Of a stretch of 64,000 bases of DNA, positions 1 to 7,735 are shown in pieces. Numbering within the stretch: the first letter of the stretch is position 1; each line of letters begins with the position of its first letter. The notes beneath the pieces were generated by a model that saw only the letters and a list, made by a program, of their open reading frames with translations, searched no databases and was not told where the DNA came from. This DNA comes from Firmicutes bacterium UBA5766 (GTDB lineage: Bacteria; Bacillota; Desulfotomaculia; Desulfotomaculales; Nap2-2B). A program made the translations under genes and the position numbers. The DNA is taken from the NCBI GenBank assembly GCA_002418775.1, contig DIEU01000033.1, forward strand, positions 67,142 to 131,141, in the 5' to 3' direction.

Positions 1-454
1 ACGCCACCATGGCCAGGTTATGAGCGTTCATCAGATCGTTAATATCACCCGTAAGTCCCATTGAAAACTCTGTCATGGGAATGAGCAGGGAATTTCCTCC
101 GCCGGCTGCAGTTCCTTTGATATTCATGGTGGGCCCGCCGGATGGCTGCCGGACACAACCCCCGGCCAGTTTGCCTCTTTTGCCAAGTCCTTCCAAAAGC
201 CCTATGCAGGTGGTTGTTTTTCCTTCCCCCAGCGGGGTAGGATTAATAGCAGTAATTTGTATATACTTGCCGCAAGGCTTGTTGTCCAGACGCTCAATAA
301 TTTTCATTGAGTCGAGCTTACAGATGCGGCCGTAAGGAATAATTTCATCTTCTTTGAGTCTTAACCGTTCCCGCCATTCGGAAGCGTCCGGCATGTTTTT
401 TTCGGCTTCCAATGCTATTTCCCAGTCTGCCATTTTCATTACGTCGTAAGCCAT
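1..454 (-). CDS. fhs: Formate-tetrahydrofolate ligase, N-terminal part (cut by window edge)
   Basis: ATP-dependent activation of formate onto tetrahydrofolate, a step of the methyl branch of the Wood-Ljungdahl pathway and of one-carbon metabolism in the cytoplasm. The minus-strand translation begins MAYDVMKMADWEIALEAEKN. It contains the family P-loop PTPLGEGKTT near residues 72-81, followed by QPSGGPTMNIKG and FSMGLTGDIND, all hallmarks of this enzyme. About 151 of the usual 555 residues are present; the rest lies left of the window. The ATG at 454 is preceded by a GGAGAAAAGGAAGAGG purine stretch. Identification is secure. Confidence 0.93.
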   Translation of the reverse strand, partial: MAYDVMKMADWEIALEAEKNMPDASEWRERLRLKEDEIIPYGRICKLDSMKIIERLDNKPCGKYIQITAINPTPLGEGKTTTCIGLLEGLGKRGKLAGGCVRQPSGGPTMNIKGTAAGGGNSLLIPMTEFSMGLTGDINDLMNAHNLAMVA

Positions 455-545
455 TCCAATATCCTCTTCCTTTTCTCCATTACATCTTTTTGATTATGGT
501 TTCTATTATTTTTTATCTTCTTTATTTTTATATCACATTTTTTGT

Positions 546-629
546 TCATTTGGTTAAAGAGGCAGGCAACATTTCTTCCGCAACATCGTAAATACGGTAC
601 AGCAGGATTGAGTTCTGCATATTGTCCAC
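546..629 (-). pseudogene. Short ORF, possible remnant of an RMD1/YagE-like gene
   Basis: A 27-codon minus-strand frame starting GTG at 629 (or ATG at 620 after a GGGGTGG stretch) encodes a peptide containing SILLYRIYDVAEE and ends at 546. The core LYRIYDVAEE resembles, from memory, the N-terminus of RMD1/YagE (DUF155) proteins, but nothing of the rest of such a protein follows. It may be a decayed gene start, a genuine micro-protein in the fhs leader, or chance. No homology search was possible. Confidence 0.28.
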
Positions 630-735
630 CCCGGTTCTTCAGGTGTTATCTAGTATATATTACATCCGAAATCCATGATTCCTTCCTGAAAAGGTAAAAT
701 GTGCTTTTTTTTATTATACATTTGATAAACATAAG

Positions 736-764
736 TTGTCATGATTCCTCCAGTGGCTTATAAT
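736..764 (+). promoter_or_regulatory. Sigma-A-type promoter of the MBL/moa genes
   Basis: TTGTCA at 736-741, a 17-base spacer and a perfect TATAAT at 759-764. The predicted start near 771 leaves a leader of about 15 bases carrying the GGGGGAG ribosome site of the gene at 786. Confidence 0.75.
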
Positions 765-785
765 TAAAAATAAGGGGGAGATATT

Positions 786-1766
786 TTGTCGAATACTGTT
801 AATTTAGGCAGAGAAACCTATCAAATTGATATCTATGAAGGCGGGAAGCCGGAGAGAACTTCCGTTTATCTGATCAGGGGCGCCAAAACCGCTTTAGTAG
901 AGGTTGGCGCTTCATCCTGTACGGAAAACTTGCTTTCCGGACTAGATTCCTTAAATATATCCCTGCCCAGTATAGATTATATTATTTTAACTCATATCCA
1001 TATTGACCATGCGGGCGGAGCGGGGACTTTAATTAAAAAGACACCTAACGCTCGTTTAATGGTGCATCCGCGCGGCGCCAGGCATTTAATAAATCCGGCG
1101 CGTCTTGTCGAAGGAACAAGAGCGGCATATTCAGTATACGATAACTGTTTTGATCAGGTTTTCGGACAGGTTGAGCCTGTAGAAGAGGAATGTATTTATA
1201 CACCTGAAGAAGGTGAACAGCTAGACTTGGGAAAGGGCAGGGTATTGACTTTCTATTATACACCCGGACATGCCCGTCATCATATGGCAATTTACGATGG
1301 CCTGACCAGGGGTCTTTTTTGCGGCGACGCTCTGGGCGCAGTATACAGGCCGCTGTCAAGAATAATCGGACGTGATTTTGTTATTCCGGCTACTCCGCCT
1401 TCCGAATTTGAACCCGCAGAAGGAATTGCCGTATGTGATATGATCGGCGGGATTGCGCCGGAAGTGCTCTATTTTTCACACTTTGGGATTTCGAAAAATG
1501 TCGGTTACATTCTCGAACGAAATCGCCAGCTTCTGCAGCAGTTTACCAACTCCGCCGGAAGGATATTATCGGAGAACGGATCGGTTAAAGATGTTGAAGA
1601 TAAATTTTGGGAGCTTATAAATATGCAGATATCTGAATTCAGCAATCTTGATCTTCGTCAGTTTATTCCGTTGATTGATGTACAACTTTGCGCCGAAGGC
1701 ATAGTTGATTATTTAAAAAAAGAGGGACGCAAAAACCAGGCTAAAGGTGTCAGGATAGTAGAGTAG
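786..1766 (+). CDS. MBL-fold metallo-hydrolase
   Basis: A 326-residue metallo-beta-lactamase-fold hydrolase. The metal-binding signature HIHIDH is at residues 70-75. It is followed by the PGHARHH segment, FCGDALG (bridging Asp) and a C-terminal SHFG histidine, so the dinuclear metal site looks complete. The substrate cannot be told from sequence. Start is TTG at 786, five bases after GGGGGAG. It is the first gene of a run with moaA, moaC, a MOSC protein and mobB, but membership of the cofactor pathway is only suggested by position. The C-terminal 80 residues are helical and Lys/Glu-rich. Confidence 0.85.
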   Translation: MSNTVNLGRETYQIDIYEGGKPERTSVYLIRGAKTALVEVGASSCTENLLSGLDSLNISLPSIDYIILTHIHIDHAGGAGTLIKKTPNARLMVHPRGARHLINPARLVEGTRAAYSVYDNCFDQVFGQVEPVEEECIYTPEEGEQLDLGKGRVLTFYYTPGHARHHMAIYDGLTRGLFCGDALGAVYRPLSRIIGRDFVIPATPPSEFEPAEGIAVCDMIGGIAPEVLYFSHFGISKNVGYILERNRQLLQQFTNSAGRILSENGSVKDVEDKFWELINMQISEFSNLDLRQFIPLIDVQLCAEGIVDYLKKEGRKNQAKGVRIVE

Positions 1767-1794
1767 TTAATATAACAGAAAGAGGCTGCTATTA

Positions 1795-2772
1795 TTGAAG
1801 GACAAATACTCCAGAGAAATTGACTATTTGCGTATATCGGTTACAGATCGCTGTAATCTGCGCTGTATGTATTGCATGCCTGAAAAAGGTATTGATATCG
1901 TTCCTCATAATGACATTTTAAATCTGGAAGAGATCGCCAGAGCGATTCAAGCATCGACACTCGTTGGTGTAAAAAAGATCCGGTTAACCGGAGGAGAACC
2001 ATTAATCCGCAGAGGAATCAGTCTGCTAATCAACAAGATCAGTTCAATGCCTGAAATAGACGATCTTGCCCTGACAACCAACGGAATCCTCTTTGCAGAA
2101 CAGGCTAAAAAACTTAAACAGGCTGGTCTTAAAAGAGTAAACTTCAGTCTGGACAGCCTGCAAAAGGACCGTTATCAATATATTACGCGCGGAGGTAATC
2201 TTCATAAGGTATTAGAGGCAATTGAAGCGGCGCTGCTGCTTGATCTCAAGCCTGTAAAGATAAATACGGTGCTGATCAGAGGCTTCAACGATGATGAAAT
2301 TGTTCAAATAGCGAATTTATCTATCGAAAAACCCCTGCACATACGTTTTATAGAACTGATGCCCATAGGAACTTCACAAGCCTGGGCAGGCGGCAGGTTT
2401 ATTCCTGCACAAGAAGTAAAAGATATAATTGAAATGAATCTTGGACGTCTGGAGAGAATAGAGAAACCGAAAGGAAACGGACCCGCCCACTATTATAAGC
2501 TAAGCAGAGCGGTCGGCACTATTGGATTTATTCCTGCAATAAGCGAGCATTTTTGCAGCAAGTGCAACCGTTTGCGGCTTACGTCCACCGGCGGGTTAAG
2601 ACCATGCCTGTACTCGGAAGACGAGATAGATATAAGGACAGCTCTAAGAAGAGGAGCATCATTAAAAGAACTCTCGGAAATTATCGTCAGCTCTGTTCAG
2701 AACAAGCCGATAAGGCATTCAGCAACGGGTCCTGGCGCCGAGAGGTCAATGATGTACCAAATAGGAGGGTAA
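1795..2772 (+). CDS. moaA: GTP 3',8-cyclase MoaA
   Basis: Radical SAM enzyme that, with MoaC, converts GTP to cyclic pyranopterin monophosphate, the first stage of molybdopterin synthesis. The SAM cluster cysteines are C20, C24 and C27 (DRCNLRCMYC). The second 4Fe-4S cluster is bound by C254, C257 and C271 (CSKCNRLRL through LRPC). The protein ends in the conserved Gly-Gly tail (YQIGG) needed for activity in this family. Length of 325 is normal. Start is TTG at 1795. The stop overlaps the moaC ATG by one base (TAATG), implying translational coupling. Confidence 0.95.
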   Translation: MKDKYSREIDYLRISVTDRCNLRCMYCMPEKGIDIVPHNDILNLEEIARAIQASTLVGVKKIRLTGGEPLIRRGISLLINKISSMPEIDDLALTTNGILFAEQAKKLKQAGLKRVNFSLDSLQKDRYQYITRGGNLHKVLEAIEAALLLDLKPVKINTVLIRGFNDDEIVQIANLSIEKPLHIRFIELMPIGTSQAWAGGRFIPAQEVKDIIEMNLGRLERIEKPKGNGPAHYYKLSRAVGTIGFIPAISEHFCSKCNRLRLTSTGGLRPCLYSEDEIDIRTALRRGASLKELSEIIVSSVQNKPIRHSATGPGAERSMMYQIGG

Positions 2773-3281
2773 TGCTAAAATTGGAAAACGAACTGGACTC
2801 AGGGAAAGCCAAACTAACTCATTTTGACAGTGACGGCCAGGCTCGAATGGTGGATGTCAGCAAAAAGGAAGATACTTTTCGCGAGGCAATTGCACGCTGT
2901 GAAATAAAAATGCTGCCCGAGACATGGGAACTGATCAAAAAGGGCGGCATGGCCAAAGGAGATGTGCTTGGAGTGGCCCGTTTGGCTGGGATTATGGGCG
3001 CAAAAAGGACTGGGCACATGATTCCTCTGGCGCACCCGATTACATTAACCGGTGTAGATATATATTTTAAGATGATTGAACCGCAAACTGTGGAAGTAGA
3101 AGCAAGGGCGCATACGGTTGGGAAAACAGGCGTTGAAATGGAGGCTCTGACAGCTGCTTCTGTAGCAGCGTTGACTATTTATGATATGTGCAAGGCAGTC
3201 GACCGCGCAATGGTAATTGATAACCTTCGTCTTATTTTTAAAACAGGCGGTAAAAGCGGGGAATTTAAAAGAGAGGAATAA
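2772..3281 (+). CDS. moaC: Cyclic pyranopterin monophosphate synthase MoaC
   Basis: Partner of MoaA in making cyclic pyranopterin monophosphate. About 169 residues with the family blocks KGDVLGVARLAGIMGAKRT, IPLAHPI and GVEMEALTAAS, and KAVDR near the end. The open frame extends 219 bases upstream into moaA, but that part is a shadow. ATG at 2772 overlaps the moaA stop by one base. TTG at 2781 is an alternative, because AGGAGG (2763-2768) is three bases from the ATG and twelve from the TTG. The product is the same apart from three residues. Confidence 0.94.
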   Translation: MLKLENELDSGKAKLTHFDSDGQARMVDVSKKEDTFREAIARCEIKMLPETWELIKKGGMAKGDVLGVARLAGIMGAKRTGHMIPLAHPITLTGVDIYFKMIEPQTVEVEARAHTVGKTGVEMEALTAASVAALTIYDMCKAVDRAMVIDNLRLIFKTGGKSGEFKREE

Positions 3282-3312
3282 ATAAAAGCATATAAGAAAG
3301 GCGGTTGAAATC

Positions 3313-3750
3313 ATGGCCGGAATAATCAGAGCTGTCTGCATAAGTATTGAAAAAGGAACTTCCAAGACAAACGTTGGTAAAGGAAATTTGATTGCCGGGC
3401 ACGGAATTGAAGGAGACAGTCATACAGGAACCTGGCACCGGCAGGTCAGTTTGCTGCCGATGGAAAGCATCAGAAAAGTACAGGAGTTGGGGCTAATGGA
3501 AATCAAACCCGGTGATTTTGCAGAGAATTTGACAATTGAGGGGCTGAACTTCGAAGATCTTACCATCGGAAGACGTCTCAAAATTGGCTCTTCAGCTATA
3601 GGCGAAGTAACTCAAATAGGCAAGGAATGCCACAACGAATGCGATATCCGCCGCAAGCTAAATGACTGCATTATGGTCAGGGAAGGAGTATTTCTCCGGA
3701 TACATACAAGCGGCCCCGTGCAAGCTGGAGATCCTGTTGAAGTGCTATGA
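3313..3750 (+). CDS. MOSC-domain protein
   Basis: A 145-residue stand-alone MOSC domain, the C-terminal fold of molybdenum-cofactor sulfurases and of YiiM/YuaD proteins, thought to handle sulfur or pterin-bound metal. The fold signatures GIEGDSHTG, VSLLPMES and GDFAENLTIEG are clear. The conserved cysteine expected in active MOSC domains is C106 in KECHNEC, with C110 close by. Start ATG at 3313 follows AAGGCGG. It sits between moaC and mobB and overlaps mobB by four bases, so a role in Mo or W cofactor maturation is likely but not specified. Confidence 0.88.
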   Translation: MAGIIRAVCISIEKGTSKTNVGKGNLIAGHGIEGDSHTGTWHRQVSLLPMESIRKVQELGLMEIKPGDFAENLTIEGLNFEDLTIGRRLKIGSSAIGEVTQIGKECHNECDIRRKLNDCIMVREGVFLRIHTSGPVQAGDPVEVL

Positions 3751-4250
3751 AACGCTGCAGATCAAAACCCCTTGTGTTATGTGTAGTCGGAACACAAAAC
3801 ACGGGCAAGACAACATTGATGGAAAAGCTCATTTCAGAATATAAGAATCTGGGTTTTAGAGTCGGAACAGTAAAACATCATCATATCGGAGATTTTGAAA
3901 TTGATTATCCCGGGAAAGATAGCTGGAAGCACGCCCGGGCCGGAGCAGATGTTGTTTTTCTTTCTTCTTTATCCAAAGCGGCAATGATTAAAAAGGTAGA
4001 ACAGGAGTTGACACTGGAGCAAATTGTAGATTTGATGGGTGAAGTTGACATTGTGCTTGCCGAAGGATATAAAGAATCGGACAGGCCCAAAATCCTCGTC
4101 TGCAGCGGTAACCCTGCACGGCAGGCAGATCCTGCGCCTGAAGTGATCTGTACTGTGGGTTATTGCGACAAATTCAAGGACATACCAGCCTTTGAACCGG
4201 ATGACGTCCAGGGACTGGTTAATTTTTTGCAGCCTTTTCTCAAGGAGTGA
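3747..4250 (+). CDS. mobB: Molybdopterin-guanine dinucleotide biosynthesis adapter MobB
   Basis: Small GTP-binding protein that assists MobA in attaching GMP to molybdopterin. The P-loop GTQNTGKTT is at residues 15-23. The HHHIGDFEIDYPGKDSWKHA region and ARAGAD are characteristic of the family, and VLAEGYK is the later conserved block. Length of 167 is normal. ATG overlaps the MOSC gene stop (ATGA). No mobA is present in the window. Confidence 0.92.
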   Translation: MKRCRSKPLVLCVVGTQNTGKTTLMEKLISEYKNLGFRVGTVKHHHIGDFEIDYPGKDSWKHARAGADVVFLSSLSKAAMIKKVEQELTLEQIVDLMGEVDIVLAEGYKESDRPKILVCSGNPARQADPAPEVICTVGYCDKFKDIPAFEPDDVQGLVNFLQPFLKE

Positions 4251-4256
4251 GTATTT

Positions 4257-5339
4257 TTGCGTGCTTTTCTTGATTTTCTGGAGAACGTCAAACGGGAGGG
4301 CATTGCTCCCGTTTACTTATTATATGGGCAGGAGGATTATCTGCGCAGGCAGGCTATTGAGGAATTAAAGAGACGTATCCTGACGGAAGAAAGCGCACAG
4401 TTTAATTTTGATTATGTTGACGGCGAGGAAACTGAAGCTAAAGATATAGTCTCACTGGCTGAAACACCGCCTTTTTTCTCAGGGCTAAGGCTTGTTGTCG
4501 TCCACCATTCACCATATTTTACGCCACCCAAAAGACAGCGGGCAGCACGCGGGAAGGATGATCCGGACATTTCTGGTCCGAAAGAACAGGAAGGTATTGT
4601 GGCGCCCGGGGATCAAGTTTTAATAAAATATTTAGAAAACCCTTGTAAAACAACCTGCCTGATTTTCGAGACCGGGCAAAATATTGATCAACGGAAAAAA
4701 ATCTTAAAAATAATCCGCAAAAACGGACATTTATTTGAGTTCGCTTACCTGACAACGGCCGAGTTGTCCAGATGGCTGGCCAGACGGTGTGACAGGGCTG
4801 GTAAAAATATGTCGCCCGGGTGTGCAGAACTATTTATCAACCGTTTGGGGAAAAGCATGTATACACTGGAAAACGAACTTAACAAGCTCATTTTCTACAC
4901 AGGCAGCCGGAACGATCTAAACAGGGAGGATATTCTTAAAATTACGTCGCCGCACGCAGAGGAAAATATATTTGAAATGGTTGATGCTATCGGCGAACGC
5001 GAATCAGCTAAGGGACTTAAGGGACTGAAAGGACTTTTAGAAGCAGGTTATAATTTTGCATATATCTCTTTTATGGTGGCAAGACAGTTCAGACTGATTC
5101 TGCAGGCTCAGGAACTGGCCAGACAGGGAAGCAGAGGAGCACATTTAAGCCAGTCTCTAGGAGTTCATGCCTTTGCAGCAAAAAAAATATTGGCTCAAAG
5201 CTGCAACTTTAAACCAACTCAGGTCAAAGAAATTCTTGAAAAGCTTCTAGAGCTTGATTTAAGTGTAAAGACAGGTGGACAGGATTTCTATTCCGCCATG
5301 GAAATGTTTATTATAGAATGCATTTCTAAACTTGCTTAA
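4257..5339 (+). CDS. holA: DNA polymerase III subunit delta
   Basis: Clamp-loader subunit that opens the beta sliding clamp. The N-terminus VYLLYGQEDYLRRQAIEEL carries the family signature. Conserved later blocks are FFSGLRLVVV, GNSMYTLENELNKL-like (here GKSMYTLENELNKL) and FEMVDAIGE. At 360 residues it is slightly long, with an insertion around residues 88-125 rich in Lys/Arg/Asp/Gly. TTG start at 4257 follows the AAGGAG next to the mobB end. It converges with rpsT and overlaps its 3' end by four bases, a conserved holA/rpsT neighbourhood in Firmicutes. Confidence 0.9.
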   Translation: MRAFLDFLENVKREGIAPVYLLYGQEDYLRRQAIEELKRRILTEESAQFNFDYVDGEETEAKDIVSLAETPPFFSGLRLVVVHHSPYFTPPKRQRAARGKDDPDISGPKEQEGIVAPGDQVLIKYLENPCKTTCLIFETGQNIDQRKKILKIIRKNGHLFEFAYLTTAELSRWLARRCDRAGKNMSPGCAELFINRLGKSMYTLENELNKLIFYTGSRNDLNREDILKITSPHAEENIFEMVDAIGERESAKGLKGLKGLLEAGYNFAYISFMVARQFRLILQAQELARQGSRGAHLSQSLGVHAFAAKKILAQSCNFKPTQVKEILEKLLELDLSVKTGGQDFYSAMEMFIIECISKLA

Positions 5340-5602
5340 CCTACTTTTTTATTAAACGCACGCATCAAACGGGATTTCTTATGGGCAGCGTTATTTTTAT
5401 GCAGGATCCCCTTGGATACTGCCTTATCAATTACAACAACTGCTTTCTTTAATGCTGATCTATTCTCTTCCTCGGTTGCATTCGCAAGATCGTTTTCAAA
5501 CTTCCTGATAAAAGTACGCAAATTTGATTTAATACTTGCGTTGCGAAGTGTACGGTTCTCGATTATCTTAATCCTTTTTTTAGCTGTTTTTGTATTTGCC
5601 AA
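5336..5602 (-). CDS. rpsT: 30S ribosomal protein S20
   Basis: Primary 16S-binding small-subunit protein, 88 residues, starting MANTKTAKKRIKIIENRTLR and highly basic as expected. The start codon is TTG at 5602, preceded by GGGAGGTG. E. coli rpsT also starts with UUG, which there is tied to autogenous translational control; whether that applies here is inference. It converges with holA. The upstream region at 5603-5732 is shared with the divergent gene at 5733. Confidence 0.96.
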   Translation of the reverse strand: MANTKTAKKRIKIIENRTLRNASIKSNLRTFIRKFENDLANATEEENRSALKKAVVVIDKAVSKGILHKNNAAHKKSRLMRAFNKKVG

Positions 5603-5732
5603 TTATTCTTCACCTCCCAATGAGAGTCATTTTAACATGCGTAAATAAAAAAAGCAACCTGCCAGGGCTGTATAGAACATCTTTTTTTTGTTTATCCTAA
5701 AGATGATCTTTTTATAAGGAGGTGAATAAAAA

Positions 5733-6071
5733 ATGCAATGGATTGGTCTAGTCGTCCGTTTTGTTGTTTCAGCTCTTGTATTAATCATTGTTAGCTGGCT
5801 TTCCCCCGGATTTGTGGTTAAGGGAGGCTTTGTCGGCGCCATTGTAGCCGCTGTGGTAATAGCGCTGTTAGGTTACCTTGTCGAATCAATCCTGGGAGAC
5901 AGGGTAAGTCCGCAGAGCAGAGGAATTGTAGGTTTTATAGTAGCAGCAATTGTAATTTACCTGGCCCAGTTTATAATTCCAGGTTTCCTTAGTGTGACCC
6001 TGGTTGGCGCCTTGATTTCGGCATTTATTATCGGACTTATTGATGCAGTTGTACCTACAGTTTTACGTTAA
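5733..6071 (+). CDS. Phage holin family (4-TM) small membrane protein
   Basis: A 112-residue, almost entirely hydrophobic protein with about four membrane segments (residues 4-24, 28-50, 64-84 and 88-108). It has Gly/Pro-rich turns SPGFVVKGG and IIPGFLSV. It matches the pattern of the chromosomal Phage_holin_4_2 (former DUF360-type) family, whose cellular role is unknown; it is not evidence of a prophage. ATG follows a textbook AAGGAGGTGA site. A strong terminator follows at 6108. Confidence 0.75.
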   Translation: MQWIGLVVRFVVSALVLIIVSWLSPGFVVKGGFVGAIVAAVVIALLGYLVESILGDRVSPQSRGIVGFIVAAIVIYLAQFIIPGFLSVTLVGALISAFIIGLIDAVVPTVLR

Positions 6072-6107
6072 CAACGCCGGTTATAATGAACCGGTTACAA
6101 TGATGAT

Positions 6108-6141
6108 AAGGGATCAAGGAATTCATACCTGATCCCTTTTG
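6108..6141 (+). terminator. Rho-independent terminator
   Basis: AAGGGATCA at 6108-6116 pairs with TGATCCCTT at 6130-6138, followed by a short T run. It ends the 5733 transcript ahead of spoIIP. Confidence 0.75.
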
Positions 6142-6208
6142 TCTTCCTCATAAATGTCCCCTCTCAGGCATATCATTTTATAGGAAAACACTGGAAAGGG
6201 GCCTTCGC

Positions 6209-7189
6209 GTGTTCTTCCTTGTCTTTGCCCGAAATGCTGTAATTCGTTTATCTGTTTTATTAGCCGTTTTCTCTTTATTATTCTTTACAGGCAATAAATT
6301 TAATTCTTTTTTAGTCAACAGGCCAATAACTTCTTATAATATTTTTTCTTTAAGCGACAATGTTGCCGAATGGCTGCTCTGGTCAGCCTCTCCTTTGATC
6401 TTTCAAAAAAATGACGGCAATGGTATGCCTGCCTGGAGAGGCTTTGAACCTGCATTTCTCCTGCAGTCGGAAATACCTCTTCTAGCTTCTGTAAAACCGG
6501 ATGAAACTGTAGAAATTGATTCAGCTGAACCCGCAGTTACAGTACCGGATGAAGAAACTTCAATTGATCCGCAGCCCCCAACCGGCCGGAATACAGTTTT
6601 TATTTACCACACCCATACTGGTGAAACATATACCCTAACAGACGGTATGGATCGGCTTGATGGTAAATGTGGGGGTGTTGTAACCGTCGGCTCAGCCGTT
6701 AAAGAGGTTCTGGAGAAGAATTATGGTTTAGAAGTAGTCCATAGTGTTAAAATTCATGATCTGCAATATGCCGTTTCCTACAGGGAATCAGAAAAAAGTG
6801 TCCGTAATTTCTTGTCCGATAACCCAAAAGTTTCCGTAATAATTGACATTCACCGGGATGCGGGAAAATCGCGCAAGAACAGCCTGGTTAAAATAAACGG
6901 CCAGCAAATAGCGCCTCTTTGCTTCGTTGTTGGTTCTGATTCCAGGCAGCCCTTTCCAAACTGGAAGGATAATTATCAATTCGCAAGCAATCTGTCGAAG
7001 AAACTGGGCGAAAAGTACCCAGGCCTTTGTCTTGGTGTGCTCACCGGCGAAGGAAGGTATAACCAATTTCTGCATCCCAGATCCCTTTTGGTAGAAATCG
7101 GGAGCGCGAGTAATTCAACCGAGGAAGCGGTTGCGACGGCGCGTTTATTTGCTGATGTTCTGGGTGAAGAAATTTCGGGCAGTGACTAA
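6209..7189 (+). CDS. spoIIP: Stage II sporulation protein P (SpoIIP)
   Basis: Peptidoglycan amidase/endopeptidase that works with SpoIID and SpoIIM to thin septal wall and drive engulfment during sporulation. An N-terminal membrane anchor (about residues 8-28) is followed by a variable linker. The amidase domain carries IYHTHTGETY (zinc His), DIHRDAGK and LLVEIGS (catalytic Glu region). Length of 326 fits. Start is GTG at 6209 after GAAAGGGG. Its position near holA/rpsT is conserved in Firmicutes, although gpr and lepA, usual neighbours, are absent here. Confidence 0.93.
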   Translation: MFFLVFARNAVIRLSVLLAVFSLLFFTGNKFNSFLVNRPITSYNIFSLSDNVAEWLLWSASPLIFQKNDGNGMPAWRGFEPAFLLQSEIPLLASVKPDETVEIDSAEPAVTVPDEETSIDPQPPTGRNTVFIYHTHTGETYTLTDGMDRLDGKCGGVVTVGSAVKEVLEKNYGLEVVHSVKIHDLQYAVSYRESEKSVRNFLSDNPKVSVIIDIHRDAGKSRKNSLVKINGQQIAPLCFVVGSDSRQPFPNWKDNYQFASNLSKKLGEKYPGLCLGVLTGEGRYNQFLHPRSLLVEIGSASNSTEEAVATARLFADVLGEEISGSD

Positions 7190-7337
7190 GAATTAACAGG
7201 ATAGTCAAAAATAGATATCAGTATTCAGTCCAAAGTGAGCCGCGCTGCTGTCGGAACGGAGCGCCGGAATGAGTGTTGACAATGCAGCGCCTATCGGGTC
7301 CACTGGGTATAAAAGCAATGTCGCTTGGAGGAAGTAA

Positions 7338-7583
7338 TTGTTTAATCAGGGAAAATTCTTATTTATTATTATATCGGGCGTCCTAATCGGGACTGTCTCA
7401 TACTGCCTGCATCAATCTTTGAAATGTTTTAATGACGTTGTGGGTAACCCGGAACCTTTCCGTTTTGCAGCAATGGCAAAAATATCACCGTTGGAATACC
7501 ACTTTGAAGTAATGGGCAGGAATTTCGAGATAAATATTGAAAGGACCTGGCTAGAAAGATGGGATCTAAAAAATATTAGATAA
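7338..7583 (+). CDS. Small membrane-anchored protein of unknown function
   Basis: An 81-residue protein with one N-terminal membrane helix (KFLFIIISGVLIGTVSYCL) and a short soluble tail ending WLERWDLKNIR. I do not recognise a family. TTG start at 7338 is preceded by TTGGAGGAAG, a strong ribosome site at good distance, which argues that it is real. It precedes RNase J and has its own terminator at 7615. Confidence 0.55.
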   Translation: MFNQGKFLFIIISGVLIGTVSYCLHQSLKCFNDVVGNPEPFRFAAMAKISPLEYHFEVMGRNFEINIERTWLERWDLKNIR

Positions 7584-7614
7584 TTCTTTTGCTGAATTGT
7601 TACGGCTTGTTCTG

Positions 7615-7657
7615 CTTGTCCAGTTTTTATATAATCATAAGAGGACAAGTTTTTTTA
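7615..7657 (+). terminator. Rho-independent terminator
   Basis: CTTGTCC at 7615-7621 pairs with GGACAAG at 7643-7649 across a 21-base loop, followed directly by seven T residues. Confidence 0.6.
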
Positions 7658-7735
7658 TGTTTAATAAAAGACAAAGGTTTTCCTTTTATGTGGTATATTG
7701 TATAAAGGTTCGATTTTTTATTTAATTAAGCGGAG

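Larger units (their letters stand above)
455..785. other. Divergent intergenic region between fhs and the MBL-fold gene
   Basis: About 330 AT-rich bases separating divergently transcribed genes. It contains the plus-strand promoter at 736-764 and a short minus-strand reading frame (546-629) that may be a gene remnant. I see no riboswitch, repeat or terminator here. Confidence 0.6.

Noticed and set aside
2553..2771. Long N-terminal extension of moaC
   Set aside because: It overlaps the conserved C-terminal cluster of moaA in another frame. The moaC family starts near 2772.
5733..6071. Prophage signature from the holin-like protein
   Set aside because: This family is common as a stand-alone chromosomal gene, and no other phage genes are nearby.
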